A stretch of DNA of 64,000 nt from Micromonospora carbonacea. Lineage in GTDB: Bacteria; Actinomycetota; Actinomycetes; Mycobacteriales; Micromonosporaceae. Position 1 is the first letter of the stretch, and each line of letters begins with the position of its first letter. The notes beneath the pieces are model-generated. The model worked only from the letters and a program-made list of their open reading frames with translations, searched no databases and was not told where the DNA came from. Shown piece after piece: positions 23,765 through 32,708 of this stretch. The translations under genes and the position numbers were made by a program. The stretch lies in NCBI RefSeq assembly GCF_014205165.1, contig NZ_JACHMZ010000001.1, positions 6,120,501 to 6,184,500 of the forward strand, written 5' to 3'.

Positions 23765-25246
23765 TCACCCGAGGGTGGCCAGCCAGCGCAGCAGGCCGCG
23801 CACCCCCCAGCCGGTGGCGCCCCGGGTCAGCTCGGCGGCGTCGCCGTCGGCCCACGAGGGCGCGGACATGTCGACGTGCAGCCAGCGCTGCCGCAGGTCG
23901 CCGGTGAACTCACGCAGGTAGAGCGCGGCCAGCACCGACCCGCCGCCCTGGTTCGGGGCGCTGTAGAGGTCCGCCACGTCGCTGCCCAGGTATTCGACGT
24001 AGTCGGCCGGCAGCGGCATCCGCCAGGCCGACTCCCCCGCCGCGTCGATCGCGGCCAGCACGTCGGCGGCCAGCTCGTCGTTGTCGGAGTAGAGCGCGCC
24101 GGTGCGCTTGCCGAGCGCCACCATGTTCGCCCCGGTCAGGGTCGCCAGGTCGATCAGCAGGTCGGGCTTGAGCTCGGCGACGGCGTACGCCAGCGCGTCG
24201 GCGAGCACCAGCCGCCCCTCGGCGTCGGAGTTGGTGGTCTCGCTGGTCACGCCGCCGTAGTGGGTGATCACGTCGCCGGGGCGGAACGCCGACCCGCTGA
24301 CCGCGTTCTCCGCCAGCGGCGTCAGGGTGGTGATCCGGACCGGCAGCCGCAGCGCCGCCGCGCCCAGCGTGGCGGCCACGACGGCGGCGGCGCCGGCCAT
24401 GTCCTTGCGCATCAGCTTCATGGCGGGCACCGGCTTGATGGAGATGCCGCCCGTGTCGAAGGTGATCCCCTTGCCGACCAGGACGACGTGGGTGCGCGCG
24501 TCGGCGGGGTGCCAGTCCAGCTCGACCAGGCGCGGGCCGCTGGCGGAGCCGCCGCCGACGGCGAGGATGCCGCCGAATCCCTCGGCGGCCAGTTCGTCTG
24601 GCTGCCGGACCCGCAGGCGCAGGTCGGGGCGGCCGGCCGCGGCGGCCTCGACCTGCTCGGCGAACCACTGCGGGTCCTTCACCGAGGACGGGGTGTTGGT
24701 CAGGTCCCGGGCCAGGCGGGTCATCCGGGCGGTCACCTCGGCCCGTTCGACCGCGTCCGCGTAGGCGGCGGGGTCGCCGACGGCGACGTCGACGCCGCTC
24801 AGCGCCGGCGTCTCGCCGGCCTCGGTGAGCCGGAAGCGGTAGGACGCCAGCAGCAGCCCCTCGACGAGGCCGCGCACCGCGTCGGGCGCGGCATCGACCG
24901 GCATCATGATCGTGAGATGTGTCTCACCGGACGCGGCGCGGGCCAGCGCCGCCCCCGCCGCCCGCCATCCGGCCTCGTCGCCGTCGCCGGCGCCGGCCCC
25001 GACCAGCAGCAGCCGCGCCGGGACCCGGCCCGGCCGCAGGTGGACGTGCGCCTCGCCGGCCCGCCCGGTGGCCCGGGCCGCCGGGACCAGGGCGGCGGCC
25101 TCGGCCAGCACGTCGTCGGCGAGCGCCGGCAGGCCGGGCAGCAGCACGGCCCGCGCCGCCCCGTCCCCGGCCACCCCGGCGGGTCGGATGGGCAGGGCCA
25201 GGGCGTCGGGCCGCTCGGGCCCACCCACCAGACGGATGGCAAGCAC
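23765..25246 (-). CDS. pepA: leucyl aminopeptidase (M17)
   Basis: 493 residues from GTG 25246, with GGAGG about 10 nt upstream; the 24-residue extension to GTG 25318 is less likely. The N-terminal macro-like domain is followed by the M17 peptidase domain. It contains VGKGITFDTGGISIKP (metal ligands Lys and Asp), KDMAGAAAV and the NSDAEGRLVLADAL signature (ligands Asp and Glu, catalytic Arg). The enzyme removes N-terminal residues from peptides using two metal ions and is hexameric in characterised members. It converges with the O-methyltransferase gene. Confidence 0.93.
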   Translation of the reverse strand: MLAIRLVGGPERPDALALPIRPAGVAGDGAARAVLLPGLPALADDVLAEAAALVPAARATGRAGEAHVHLRPGRVPARLLLVGAGAGDGDEAGWRAAGAALARAASGETHLTIMMPVDAAPDAVRGLVEGLLLASYRFRLTEAGETPALSGVDVAVGDPAAYADAVERAEVTARMTRLARDLTNTPSSVKDPQWFAEQVEAAAAGRPDLRLRVRQPDELAAEGFGGILAVGGGSASGPRLVELDWHPADARTHVVLVGKGITFDTGGISIKPVPAMKLMRKDMAGAAAVVAATLGAAALRLPVRITTLTPLAENAVSGSAFRPGDVITHYGGVTSETTNSDAEGRLVLADALAYAVAELKPDLLIDLATLTGANMVALGKRTGALYSDNDELAADVLAAIDAAGESAWRMPLPADYVEYLGSDVADLYSAPNQGGGSVLAALYLREFTGDLRQRWLHVDMSAPSWADGDAAELTRGATGWGVRGLLRWLATLG

Positions 25247-25387
25247 GCTGGAACGACCTCCAGATGGGTCGGAAGAGGGCCCGGACGCGACCGGGCCCAG
25301 GGCGAAGCCCTGAGCCACCGGCGGGGCCGGTGGCTCAGGGAGGTGTGAACCGCCCGCGCGGCAACCGCCGCCCGGACCGTGCCTCGG

Positions 25388-25555
25388 TCAGCCGGCGGCT
25401 GCCTTCAGTGCGTCACCGAGCGCGTTGGCCTCGTCGGGAGTCATCTCGACGACGAGCCGGCCACCACCCTCCAGCGGGACCCGCATGACGATGCCCCGGC
25501 CCTCCTTGGTGACTTCCAGCGGACCGTCGCCCGTCCGCGGCTTCATCGCCGCCAT
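25388..25555 (-). CDS. DUF3117 small conserved protein
   Basis: 55 residues from ATG 25555, with GGGGAGA about 5 nt upstream. It reads MAAMKPRTGDGPLEVTKEGR at the N-terminus, the hallmark of DUF3117, a small protein found in almost all actinobacteria. The C-terminal helix (EANALGDALKAAAG) is typical. Structure and partner are unknown to me. In M. tuberculosis the counterpart Rv1211 lies near folP2 and tagA; here those genes are 5-7 kb away, so the neighbourhood is loosely conserved. Confidence 0.92.
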   Translation of the reverse strand: MAAMKPRTGDGPLEVTKEGRGIVMRVPLEGGGRLVVEMTPDEANALGDALKAAAG

Positions 25556-25745
25556 GTCGTCTCCCCTCAGACCTGCAACAGGGTCGGTGGGTTGCCCCAC
25601 AGCCTCTTCGCCATCACCCACCGCGACGTGCACGGCGGGGTCGACCAACGATTTTCCCTGATGAACACCGCCGGACCCAAACCGAAGAGGCATTGATGTA
25701 ACAGGACCTAGCTTATCTTGAGAAGGCCTGTCACAATGTGCGGTC

Positions 25746-26564
25746 ATGCAGGCACGGTCGGCACTCTTCGACCTGTACGGCGACCACCTCCGACCCCGGG
25801 GCGGCCGCGCACCGGTCGCCGCCCTGGTCAGGTTGCTCGCACCGCTCGGGATCGCCCCGCCGGCGGTGCGCACGGCGGTCAGCCGGATGGTTCGCCAGGG
25901 CTGGCTCGACCCCCTCCGGCTGGCCTCGGGGCCGGGCTATTCGATCACACCGAAAGCCGCGCGGCGACTCGACGAGGCGGCCGCCCGGATCTACCGGACA
26001 GGCCGGGTCAGCTGGGACGGACGGTTCGACATGCTCGTCCTGGACAGCCCCGCCTCCCGCCGGGAACGGCAGCGGCTCGCCGCCAACCTCAGCTTCCTCG
26101 GCTACGGCTCCCTCGACGAGCAGACCTGGGTGGCCACCCGGCCGGCGGAGGACGTCGACGTCCTGCTCGACGAGGCCGGCGTGCGGTACGAGCGGTTCAC
26201 CGCCGCGCACACCGCCGGCACCCCGGGCGCGATGGGCGTGGTCCGCCGGGCCTGGGACCTCACCGAGATCGGGCACGCCTACGAGCAGTTCGTCGCCGAG
26301 CAGCGCCCCCTGCTGGCCGCGGTCACGGTGCGCAGCGACGACGAGGAGGCGTACGCGGCCCGGTTCCGGCTCGTGCACGCATGGCGTACCTTCCTGTTCC
26401 GGGACCCGCAGCTCCCACCGGCGCTGCTGCCCGAGCGCTGGCCCGGCACCGCCGCGGCCAGTTTCTTCGACCGGCACGCCACCCGGCTGCGGCCGGCCGC
26501 CGACCGGTACGTCGAGCAGTGCCTCGACGCCACCAACCGTGAGAGAAGGGTCGTCAAGACGTGA
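25746..26564 (+). CDS. PaaX-family transcriptional regulator
   Basis: 272 residues from ATG 25746. The winged-helix DNA-binding region covers residues 1-75 (SALFDLYGDHLRP, AVRTAVSRMVRQGWL, YSITPKAARRLDEA). The PaaX middle and C-terminal domains follow (WDGRFDMLVLD, AWDLTEIGHAYEQFV, LVHAWRTFLFRDPQLPPALLPERWPG). PaaX represses phenylacetate catabolism and releases DNA on phenylacetyl-CoA binding. The gene overlaps by 4 nt an enoyl-CoA hydratase gene, a PaaG-like partner that supports an acyl-CoA effector. AT-rich sequence before the gene is its likely promoter and operator. Confidence 0.92.
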   Translation: MQARSALFDLYGDHLRPRGGRAPVAALVRLLAPLGIAPPAVRTAVSRMVRQGWLDPLRLASGPGYSITPKAARRLDEAAARIYRTGRVSWDGRFDMLVLDSPASRRERQRLAANLSFLGYGSLDEQTWVATRPAEDVDVLLDEAGVRYERFTAAHTAGTPGAMGVVRRAWDLTEIGHAYEQFVAEQRPLLAAVTVRSDDEEAYAARFRLVHAWRTFLFRDPQLPPALLPERWPGTAAASFFDRHATRLRPAADRYVEQCLDATNRERRVVKT

Positions 26565-27352
26565 CCGAGCCGCTGCTCGTCGACCGCACCGACGCCGTCG
26601 TCACCCTGACCCTCAACCGACCGACGGCGATGAACGCGCTCGACGTGGCGCTCAAGGAGGCGCTCCGGGACGCCCTGGCCGAGCTGGAGTCCGACCGGTC
26701 CTGCCGGGCCGTGGTGCTGGCCGGTGCGGGCGGCTCGTTCAGCGCCGGCCAGGACCTGCGCGAGCACGTGCAGGTCCTGGAGTCGCCGGGCGTGAACCCG
26801 GTGGACACCGTCCGGGCCCACTACAACCCGATCGCCGCCCGGCTGGCCAACCTGCCGAAGCCCGTGGTGGCCGCCGTGCGGGGGATGGCCGCCGGGGCCG
26901 GGGCGTCGCTGGCCTTCCTGGCCGACTTCCGCATCGGTGGGCCGAAGACCCGGTTCCTGATGGCCTTCGCCGGGGTGGGGCTCGCCGCCGACACCGGCGC
27001 CTCCTGGACCCTGCCCCGGCTGGTCGGTCACGCCAAGGCCGTCGAGCTGCTGATGCTCGCCGAGCCGGTCGCCGCCGACGAGGCCAGCCGGCTGGGCCTG
27101 CTGACCCGCCTGGTCGACGACGACGAGCAGGTGCTGCCGGCCGCTCAGGAGCTGGCCGCCCGGCTCGCCGCCGGCCCGACCGTCGCCTACGGGGCGATCA
27201 AGCGGCAGCTCTCCATCGCCGACGCCGGCACCCTCGCCGACGCCCTGGCCGCCGAGGCGCAGGCCCAGTCGATCTGCGGGGGCACCGCCGACCACCGCGC
27301 CGCCACCCTGTCCTTCGTCAACAAGCAGCCGCCGGTCTTCGAGGGCCGCTGA
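26561..27352 (+). CDS. enoyl-CoA hydratase/isomerase family protein
   Basis: 263 residues from GTG 26561, overlapping the PaaX stop by 4 nt. The crotonase fold shows LNRPTAMNALD, the first oxyanion loop AGAGGSFSAGQDLREH, the second loop KPVVAAVRGMAAGAGASLAF, and the family segment SRLGLLTRLVDDD. The DLREH segment places an Asp and a Glu near the CoA-binding Ala-Gly. The short sequence and PaaX linkage suggest PaaG/PaaB-like ring 1,2-epoxyphenylacetyl-CoA isomerase or a generic hydratase. No other paa genes are present. Confidence 0.88.
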   Translation: MTEPLLVDRTDAVVTLTLNRPTAMNALDVALKEALRDALAELESDRSCRAVVLAGAGGSFSAGQDLREHVQVLESPGVNPVDTVRAHYNPIAARLANLPKPVVAAVRGMAAGAGASLAFLADFRIGGPKTRFLMAFAGVGLAADTGASWTLPRLVGHAKAVELLMLAEPVAADEASRLGLLTRLVDDDEQVLPAAQELAARLAAGPTVAYGAIKRQLSIADAGTLADALAAEAQAQSICGGTADHRAATLSFVNKQPPVFEGR

Positions 27353-27410
27353 ACGCTGCCCGGACCTCGTCCTTACCGTTCTCGAACACCGGCTCCGTAC
27401 GGTCGGTGTC

Positions 27411-28709
27411 ATGGCTGATCGGGAAGCGGTGGCGCACCTGCTGCGGCGGGCGACCTTCGGGCCGACCGCCGACGAGGTGGACGCCGCCGAGCGGGCCGGC
27501 CTCGCGGCGACGCTCGACGCCCTGCTCGACCCCCCGGGCCCGGACCGGGGGGCGGCGGCGACACCGCCCCCGGCGCTCGGTGCCGACCCGCACGCCGGGA
27601 TCACCCGGCAGTCGAGCCGTGAGCAGCGGCAGCAGGCCAACGAGCGGCGGCGGGAGCAGGTGCTGCGCGTCACCGGGTGGTGGCTCGACCGGATGGTCGC
27701 CGCCGACGACGGGCTGGGCGAGAAGCTGCTGTTCTTCTGGCACGGTCACTGGGCGACCAGCGTCCGCAAGGTGCGCTCCGCGCCGCTGATGCTCGGCCAG
27801 CTCGCCACCCTGCGCCGGCACGGCCGGGGACCGCTCGGCCCACTGGTCGAGGCGATGGTGCGCGATCCGGCCCTGATCCTCTGGCTCGACGGGCAGAAGA
27901 ACACCCGGGCCGCACCGAACGAGAACCTGGCCCGGGAACTGATGGAGCTGTTCACCCTCGGCGTCGGCAACTACGCCGAGGCCGACGTGAAGGCCGGCGC
28001 GCGGGCGCTCACCGGCTGGGTGGTGGACCGGCGCACCGGGGCGGCCCGGTTCGAGCCGCGCCGGCACGACGCCGGCGCGAAGACGATCCTGGGTCGCACC
28101 GGCCCGTTCGACGCCGCCGGGTTCGCCGCGCTGCTCGCCGGGCAGCCGGCCGCCCGGGAGTTCGTCGCCCGTCGGCTCTGGTTCCGGTACGCCGGCCCGG
28201 AGACGCCCGCCCCGGCCGGGCTCGCCGGCCCGGACACCCTCGCCACGCTGCGCGCCGTGCTCACCGCCGGCGAGTTCGGGCGGACCGCCGGCACGCTGGT
28301 GAAGCAGCCGGTCGAGTGGGCCGTCGGCGCGCTGCGCCAGCTCGGCGTCCGGCCGTCCCGCCTGTCCGAGCAGCGGCGGCGGCAGCTCCTCGCCGGCCTC
28401 ACCGCGCTGGACCAGGTGCCGCTGCGCCCGCCCAGTGTGGGTGGCTGGCCGGCCGGCGTGGCCTGGCTGACCACCTCGTCGTTGCAGGCCCGGCTGCGGC
28501 TGGCCGACCTGCTGGCCGGCGTCGCCGCGCCCACCGTGCTGGACCGGCTGGCCGCCGCGCCGGCCGCCGGCCGGCCCGATGCCCTGGCCCGGCTGCTCGT
28601 CGTCGACGCGTGGAGCGCACGCACGCGGGCCGCCCTGGACCCGCTGGCCGGCCAGCCGCGCAAGCTCCTGGCCGCCGGGCTGGTCAGCCCCGAGTACACC
28701 GTCAGCTGA
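27411..28709 (+). CDS. DUF1800 family protein
   Basis: 432 residues, ATG start. Family signatures are AVAHLLRRATFGPTADEVDA at the N-terminus, LLFFWHGHWATS, NENLARELMELFTLG, and GAKTILGR. No signal peptide is seen, although some members are exported. The downstream neighbour, 18 nt away, is a DUF1501 protein. DUF1800 and DUF1501 genes are paired in many bacteria and the pair is likely one operon. The biochemical role is unknown. Confidence 0.92.
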   Translation: MADREAVAHLLRRATFGPTADEVDAAERAGLAATLDALLDPPGPDRGAAATPPPALGADPHAGITRQSSREQRQQANERRREQVLRVTGWWLDRMVAADDGLGEKLLFFWHGHWATSVRKVRSAPLMLGQLATLRRHGRGPLGPLVEAMVRDPALILWLDGQKNTRAAPNENLARELMELFTLGVGNYAEADVKAGARALTGWVVDRRTGAARFEPRRHDAGAKTILGRTGPFDAAGFAALLAGQPAAREFVARRLWFRYAGPETPAPAGLAGPDTLATLRAVLTAGEFGRTAGTLVKQPVEWAVGALRQLGVRPSRLSEQRRRQLLAGLTALDQVPLRPPSVGGWPAGVAWLTTSSLQARLRLADLLAGVAAPTVLDRLAAAPAAGRPDALARLLVVDAWSARTRAALDPLAGQPRKLLAAGLVSPEYTVS

Positions 28710-28727
28710 GCGGGAGGAGACGAGACG

Positions 28728-29969
28728 ATGGACAGGCTCACCCGACGCCGCTTCCTCGTCGCCAGCGGGGTGGTCGGCGCGACCGCCCTGGCGGCCGGCG
28801 CCACCGCGTACACGCTCGACGACCTGCTCGCCACCGCCGGGGACGCCGACCCGGACGCCCGCACCCTGGTGCTGGTCACCCTGTACGGGGGCAACGACGG
28901 GCTGAACACCGTCGTCCCGTACGCCGACCCGGCCTACGCCGCCGCCCGCCCGGAGCTGGCCTACCGGGCGGAGGAGGTGAAGCGGCTCGACGATGCCGTC
29001 GGGCTGAACCCGGCGCTGGCCGGCCTGCACGGCCTGTACGCCGCCGGCCGGCTCGCCGTCGTCCGGGGCGTCGGCTACCCGAAGCCGGACCGCAGCCACT
29101 TCCGGTCGATGGACATCTGGCACACGGCCGAGCCGGAGCGGCCCGGCAGCACGGGCTGGCTGGGCCGCTGGCTCGACCGGGCCGGCGGGGACCCCCGGCT
29201 CGCGGTGTCGTTCGAGCCGGCGCTGCCGCCCCTGCTCGCGGGGGCCCGCAGCGCGGGCGCCTCGGTGCCGGTGACCGACCGCGGGGCCGCGCGGGGCCTG
29301 CCGGAGCCGGCGCTGGCCGCCCTCGCCGCCGCCCAGCCCGGCGAGTCCGTGGCGCGGGCCCGCGCCGCCGCCTGCTTCGCGGACCTGCGTTCGGTCGACG
29401 AGCTGATCCAGGGGGTACGCGACACGACCGGCGCGGCCGAGGACGACCCGGACGGCGAGCAGGCCCCGGCCACCGCCACCGGGGGCGCGCGGACGCCGCT
29501 GGAGGCGCAGCTCGACCTCGTGGCCCGGTGCGTGGAGGCCGGCGTGACCACCCGGGTCTTCTCGGTCTCCCTCGGCGGCTTCGACACGCACGCCGACGAG
29601 CGGCAGCTCCAGGAGGTGCTGCTCGGCCAGGTGGACCGGGCGCTGACCGGCTTCGCCGAGCGGATGGCCCGCAGCGAGGCCGGGCGGCGGGTGGTGGTGG
29701 CGGTCTACTCCGAGTTCGGCCGCCGGGTGCATGCCAACGCCTCCGACGGCACCGACCACGGCACGGCGTCCGACGTGCTGCTGCTCGGGGCGGGGGTGCG
29801 CGGCGGGCTGCACGGCGAGCCGCCGAGCCTGACCGAGCTCGACGACGGCGACCTGAAGTTCACCACCGACTTCCGGGACGTCTACGCGGCGCTCCTGGCG
29901 CAGGTGCTGCACACCGACCCGGCCGAGGTGCTGGACGGCTGGTCGGGCCGCCTGGGCGCCGTCTGGTGA
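28728..29969 (+). CDS. DUF1501 family protein with twin-arginine signal
   Basis: 413 residues from ATG 28728, with GGGAGGAG upstream. The N-terminus (MDRLTRRRFLVASGVVGATA) is a Tat signal with RRxFL and a hydrophobic h-region. The sulfatase-like/alkaline-phosphatase-type fold of DUF1501 shows TLVLVTLYGGNDGLNTVVPY (residues 44-65), FRSMDIWHTAEP, SLGGFDTHADE, and EFGRRVHANASDGTDHG with metal-binding His and Asp. It is exported by TatABC; a tatB gene is at 20.9 kb. It pairs with DUF1800; substrate is unknown. Confidence 0.92.
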   Translation: MDRLTRRRFLVASGVVGATALAAGATAYTLDDLLATAGDADPDARTLVLVTLYGGNDGLNTVVPYADPAYAAARPELAYRAEEVKRLDDAVGLNPALAGLHGLYAAGRLAVVRGVGYPKPDRSHFRSMDIWHTAEPERPGSTGWLGRWLDRAGGDPRLAVSFEPALPPLLAGARSAGASVPVTDRGAARGLPEPALAALAAAQPGESVARARAAACFADLRSVDELIQGVRDTTGAAEDDPDGEQAPATATGGARTPLEAQLDLVARCVEAGVTTRVFSVSLGGFDTHADERQLQEVLLGQVDRALTGFAERMARSEAGRRVVVAVYSEFGRRVHANASDGTDHGTASDVLLLGAGVRGGLHGEPPSLTELDDGDLKFTTDFRDVYAALLAQVLHTDPAEVLDGWSGRLGAVW

Positions 29970-29979
29970 CCGGCGCGGG

Positions 29980-30675
29980 TCAGTCCTCCTCCGGGTCCTG
30001 GTTGGCCTCGGCCCCCAGCACGAACGCCTGCATCGCCAGCTCGTCGCCGGACGGCGAGACGAAGGCCGGCAGCTCGCGGGGCCCCAGGTCACGCACGTAG
30101 GACCAGAACAGCCGGACGGCCTCCGCCGGGGTGGCCGCCTCGATCGGGAGGTCCAGGCTGACCAGCCAGGACCGGCGGGCCGGCGGCGGGCCGAGCCGTG
30201 CGACCAGCGCCCGGTAGGCGTCGGCGGGCAGCGCGCTGACCGGCCCGTCGAGCGCCAGCCCGTCGGCCGGCACCGGCTCGTCGAAGACCCGCCGGGTGTA
30301 CGCGACCACGAACGCGCCGGACGCCGGGTCGGACTGCGGGTCGTCCGGGTCCTCCCGGCGCTCGGCGGTCGCCCGGGCGACCCGGCCCAGGGCCACCAGC
30401 CGCAGCGGGCCCTCGGTCAGCACGGCCACGGGGTCGCCCGGCCGGGGACCGGCGGCGGCGCCCCCGGCCCCGGCGGCAGTGGTGACGGTGGCCCCGGCGG
30501 GATCGTCAGCCGTGCCGACGGCGGTCAGCCCGGTCAGCTCCAGCGTGTCGTGGTGGACGAGCCGCTCGGCGTCGTAGCGGCCCGGCGGGAGGAGCACGGC
30601 CCAGGCGGTGACGCCCCGCCCGCCGTCGGGCCGGACGGGGACCGTGCTGTCGGGGCGGTCGTCGGTGTCGGTCAT
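29980..30675 (-). CDS. conserved hypothetical protein, 231 aa
   Basis: 231 residues from ATG 30675. The product is soluble and acidic, with an Ala/Gly-rich loop (AGAGGAAAGPRPGD) and a C-terminal region beginning SWLVSLDLPIEAATPAEAVRLFWSYVRDLGP. That region suggests a helical domain preceding a beta strand (FVSPSGDELAMQAFVLG). I do not recognise a named family. It converges with DUF1501 with only 10 nt between stop codons. It begins 13 nt before the tag stop codon on the same strand, so tag is probably transcribed first and then this gene. Confidence 0.6.
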   Translation of the reverse strand: MTDTDDRPDSTVPVRPDGGRGVTAWAVLLPPGRYDAERLVHHDTLELTGLTAVGTADDPAGATVTTAAGAGGAAAGPRPGDPVAVLTEGPLRLVALGRVARATAERREDPDDPQSDPASGAFVVAYTRRVFDEPVPADGLALDGPVSALPADAYRALVARLGPPPARRSWLVSLDLPIEAATPAEAVRLFWSYVRDLGPRELPAFVSPSGDELAMQAFVLGAEANQDPEED

Positions 30676-30688
30676 GGGGTCGATCCCA

Positions 30689-31270
30689 TCACGCCGGCGA
30701 CGGGCCGGTGACGTGGCAGCCGGCCAGGTGGTCGTCGACCATGCCGGTGGCCTGCATGAGCGCGTAGGCGGTGGTGGGGCCGACGAACCGGAACCCGCGC
30801 TTCTTCAGCGCCTTGGCCAGCGCGGTCGACTCGGGGGTGAGCGCCGGCACGTCGGCGAACGAGGCCAGCCGGGCGGCCCGGGGCGCCGGCGCGTGGGACC
30901 AGAGCAGCGCGGAGAGCCCCTCGGGCAGCTCCAGGGCGGCCCGGGCGTTGGCGACGGCCGCCTCGATCTTGGCCCGGTTGCGCACGATGCCGGCGTCGGC
31001 CAGCAGCCGGGTCACGTCGGCGTCGCCGTAGGCCGCCACCGCCTCGATGCGGAAGTCGTCGAAGGCCAGCCGGAACGCGGGGCGCTTGCGCAGGATGGTC
31101 AGCCAGGACAGGCCCGACTGGAACGCCTCCAGGGTCATCCGCTCGTAGAGCGCGTCGTCGCCGCGCAGGGGCCGCCCCCACTCCCGGTCGTGGTAGGGGA
31201 GGTAGTCCGGGGTGCTCGCCCCCCAGGCGCAGCGGGCCAGTCCGTCCGCGCCGATCACCAGGTCAGTCAC
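30689..31270 (-). CDS. tag: DNA-3-methyladenine glycosylase I
   Basis: 193 residues from GTG 31270. Signatures are CAWG (zinc Cys), YHDREWGRPLRGDDALYERM (zinc His, catalytic Glu), the SWLTILRKRPAFRLAFDDF helix, and C-terminal KKRGFRFVGPTTAYALMQATG with a final DDHLAGC (zinc His and Cys). Tag removes 3-methyladenine from DNA in base-excision repair. The neighbours DivIVA, FolP2 and DUF3117 echo the M. tuberculosis Rv1207-Rv1211 order, where the same enzyme is Rv1210. The ribosome site is weak. The region upstream to 31428 has no gene. Confidence 0.93.
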   Translation of the reverse strand: MTDLVIGADGLARCAWGASTPDYLPYHDREWGRPLRGDDALYERMTLEAFQSGLSWLTILRKRPAFRLAFDDFRIEAVAAYGDADVTRLLADAGIVRNRAKIEAAVANARAALELPEGLSALLWSHAPAPRAARLASFADVPALTPESTALAKALKKRGFRFVGPTTAYALMQATGMVDDHLAGCHVTGPSPA

Positions 31271-31346
31271 GGCCCACACGTTAGCCGCAGCCGCCGGCCG
31301 GGCAAGGGCGCCCGGGCGTGGTGGCGGTATCCGCCCCCTCGGGACC

Positions 31347-31369
31347 CCGCCAGGTCGGCGACCTGGCGG
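31347..31369. repeat. 23-nt palindromic repeat
   Basis: Two 11-nt arms (CCGCCAGGTCG and its complement) around one central base. The layout matches the palindrome at 1800-1822, with compensating changes at one arm position. It lies in the tag-SRPBCC spacer. Confidence 0.6.
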
Positions 31370-31428
31370 TAACGCCCCGGCCGCACCCGACCCGGACCCG
31401 CCCGCACCGGGCGGCGCGGTGGCGGTCG

Positions 31429-31926
31429 TCAGGGCAGGCAGCCCTGCTCGACCAGCCGGCCGAACTTCTTCAACGCCTGGGTGAGGCTGACCTTGGACCC
31501 GGGCCAGAGCACCGGCCACGCCACCCGCCCGGCCGCGCCGCCCGGCACGTGGAACCACTCGTGCCAGACGACCTGGGTGCGCCCGCCCTCGATCTGGGTG
31601 CAGCGCAGCACGCCGGGGCCGCGCAGCAGGCGGCCGCAGTGCACCACGCCGATCTCGTACGGCGCGTCGACCCGGACCACCCGCATCTCGTCGCGCAGCA
31701 CCGCCGGCCCGAGCGAGGTGACCGCCTCCACGAGGCTGCCCTCGCCGCCGTCGCCCTCGACGACCCGGACGGTGGTGAACGGGATCCAGTCGGACTGTCG
31801 TTCCCAGGCCAGCAGCCCGGCGAACACCCGCTCGGCCGGGGCGTTGACGATCACCGTGGCGGTGACCTCGCCCGCGCCGGGCTGGGCCGCCTCGCGGAGG
31901 CCCTCGGCGTCCGCCGAGCCGGTCAC
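31429..31926 (-). CDS. SRPBCC (START-like) domain protein
   Basis: 165 residues from GTG 31926, which overlaps the preceding DivIVA stop by 4 nt. The fold begins with VTATVIVNAPAERVFAGLLAWERQSDWIPF, typical of polyketide-cyclase/Coq10-like SRPBCC proteins. Strands and the hydrophobic-cavity helix RVAWPVLWPGSKVSLTQALKKFGRLVE close it. Such proteins bind small hydrophobic ligands. The ligand is unknown. Translational coupling to a DivIVA-domain gene suggests a common regulon. Confidence 0.85.
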   Translation of the reverse strand: MTGSADAEGLREAAQPGAGEVTATVIVNAPAERVFAGLLAWERQSDWIPFTTVRVVEGDGGEGSLVEAVTSLGPAVLRDEMRVVRVDAPYEIGVVHCGRLLRGPGVLRCTQIEGGRTQVVWHEWFHVPGGAAGRVAWPVLWPGSKVSLTQALKKFGRLVEQGCLP

Positions 31927-32474
31927 GCCGGCTCCGACCGGACGGGGTGGTCGGTCGCCTCGCGGTCGCCGGCCTCGGGGGCGGCGGCGGTCACCGTGAG
32001 GTCGGCTCCGGTGGCGGGGACGGTGGCCGGGGCGGCGGCACCGGTGGTGTCCGCGCCGGTGGGGGCAGCAGCCGCGATGGGGGCGTCGGCCCCCGCGGCC
32101 TGCTCGGCGGCGGCAGCGGCGGCCTGCTCGCGGGTGTGCCGCAGCGCGTCGGCGTCGGCGACCCGTCCCTCGCGCAACGCGGTGACCTCCGCCTCCAGCA
32201 CGCCGATCAGCTCGGACTTGTACCCGATGTCGTAGGCCGCCCGGCGCAGCGCCTGGTCGACCTGGGACATCCGGTACCCGCGCGGCGCCGTGTCGAAACG
32301 GACGCCCCCCACGTCGGACTCCCGCAGCGGCCGGCTGACCGGCAGCGGGACGGCCCGCCCGTCCGGCTCGACCGGCGCGAGGCCGGGATCGCGACCGGTG
32401 ACCAGCACCGTCGCCCCGAAGACCACTGCCGCGACGGTGAGCGCGACGACCAGCGTGAGCAGCACCTGACCCAT
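31923..32474 (-). CDS. DivIVA-domain membrane protein
   Basis: 183 residues from ATG 32474. One N-terminal membrane helix (VLLTLVVALTVAAVVFGATVLVTG) is followed by RPLRESDVGGVRFDTAPRGYRMSQVDQALRRAAYD, the DivIVA motif that contacts membranes in polar growth proteins. A coiled coil (residues 100-130) and a low-complexity Ala/Pro/Thr tail follow. DivIVA proteins organise growth poles. This short, membrane-anchored form resembles Rv1209. Its stop codon overlaps the SRPBCC start. Function is inferred only from the domain. Confidence 0.85.
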   Translation of the reverse strand: MGQVLLTLVVALTVAAVVFGATVLVTGRDPGLAPVEPDGRAVPLPVSRPLRESDVGGVRFDTAPRGYRMSQVDQALRRAAYDIGYKSELIGVLEAEVTALREGRVADADALRHTREQAAAAAAEQAAGADAPIAAAAPTGADTTGAAAPATVPATGADLTVTAAAPEAGDREATDHPVRSEPA

Positions 32475-32630
32475 GCAAGAGATCGTGGCACGCGAACGGG
32501 CCCGGAGCGACCCCGCCGGGCGGTCCTCCCACAGATCGGTGCGGATCTGTGCCGTCGTACCGCCAGGAAGGATCACCGGACGACCCGCTAGCGTCGGGGG
32601 GCGGCCGGGTCGCCCGGCCGGCTACGGAGG

Positions 32631-32691
32631 ACCGGCGGCCGCGGAATCGGCGGCCGCGGAGACCGGTGGCCGCGACGGATCGGCGGCCGCG
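32631..32691. repeat. degenerate GC-rich short tandem repeat
   Basis: Three exact copies and one imperfect copy of a CGGCGGCCGCGG-like unit occur at 15-18 nt spacing in the leader of the folP2 gene. The only likely functional parts nearby are a ribosome site (GGGAGG) just before 32709 and a TAGCGT-like -10 around 32588. Confidence 0.55.
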
Positions 32692-32708
32692 GGAGATCGG
32701 GAGGCGAC

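Noticed and set aside
27318..30092. Long minus-strand frame (~920 residues) opposite enoyl-CoA hydratase, DUF1800 and DUF1501
   Set aside because: Low-complexity composition and complete overlap with three recognised genes on the plus strand.
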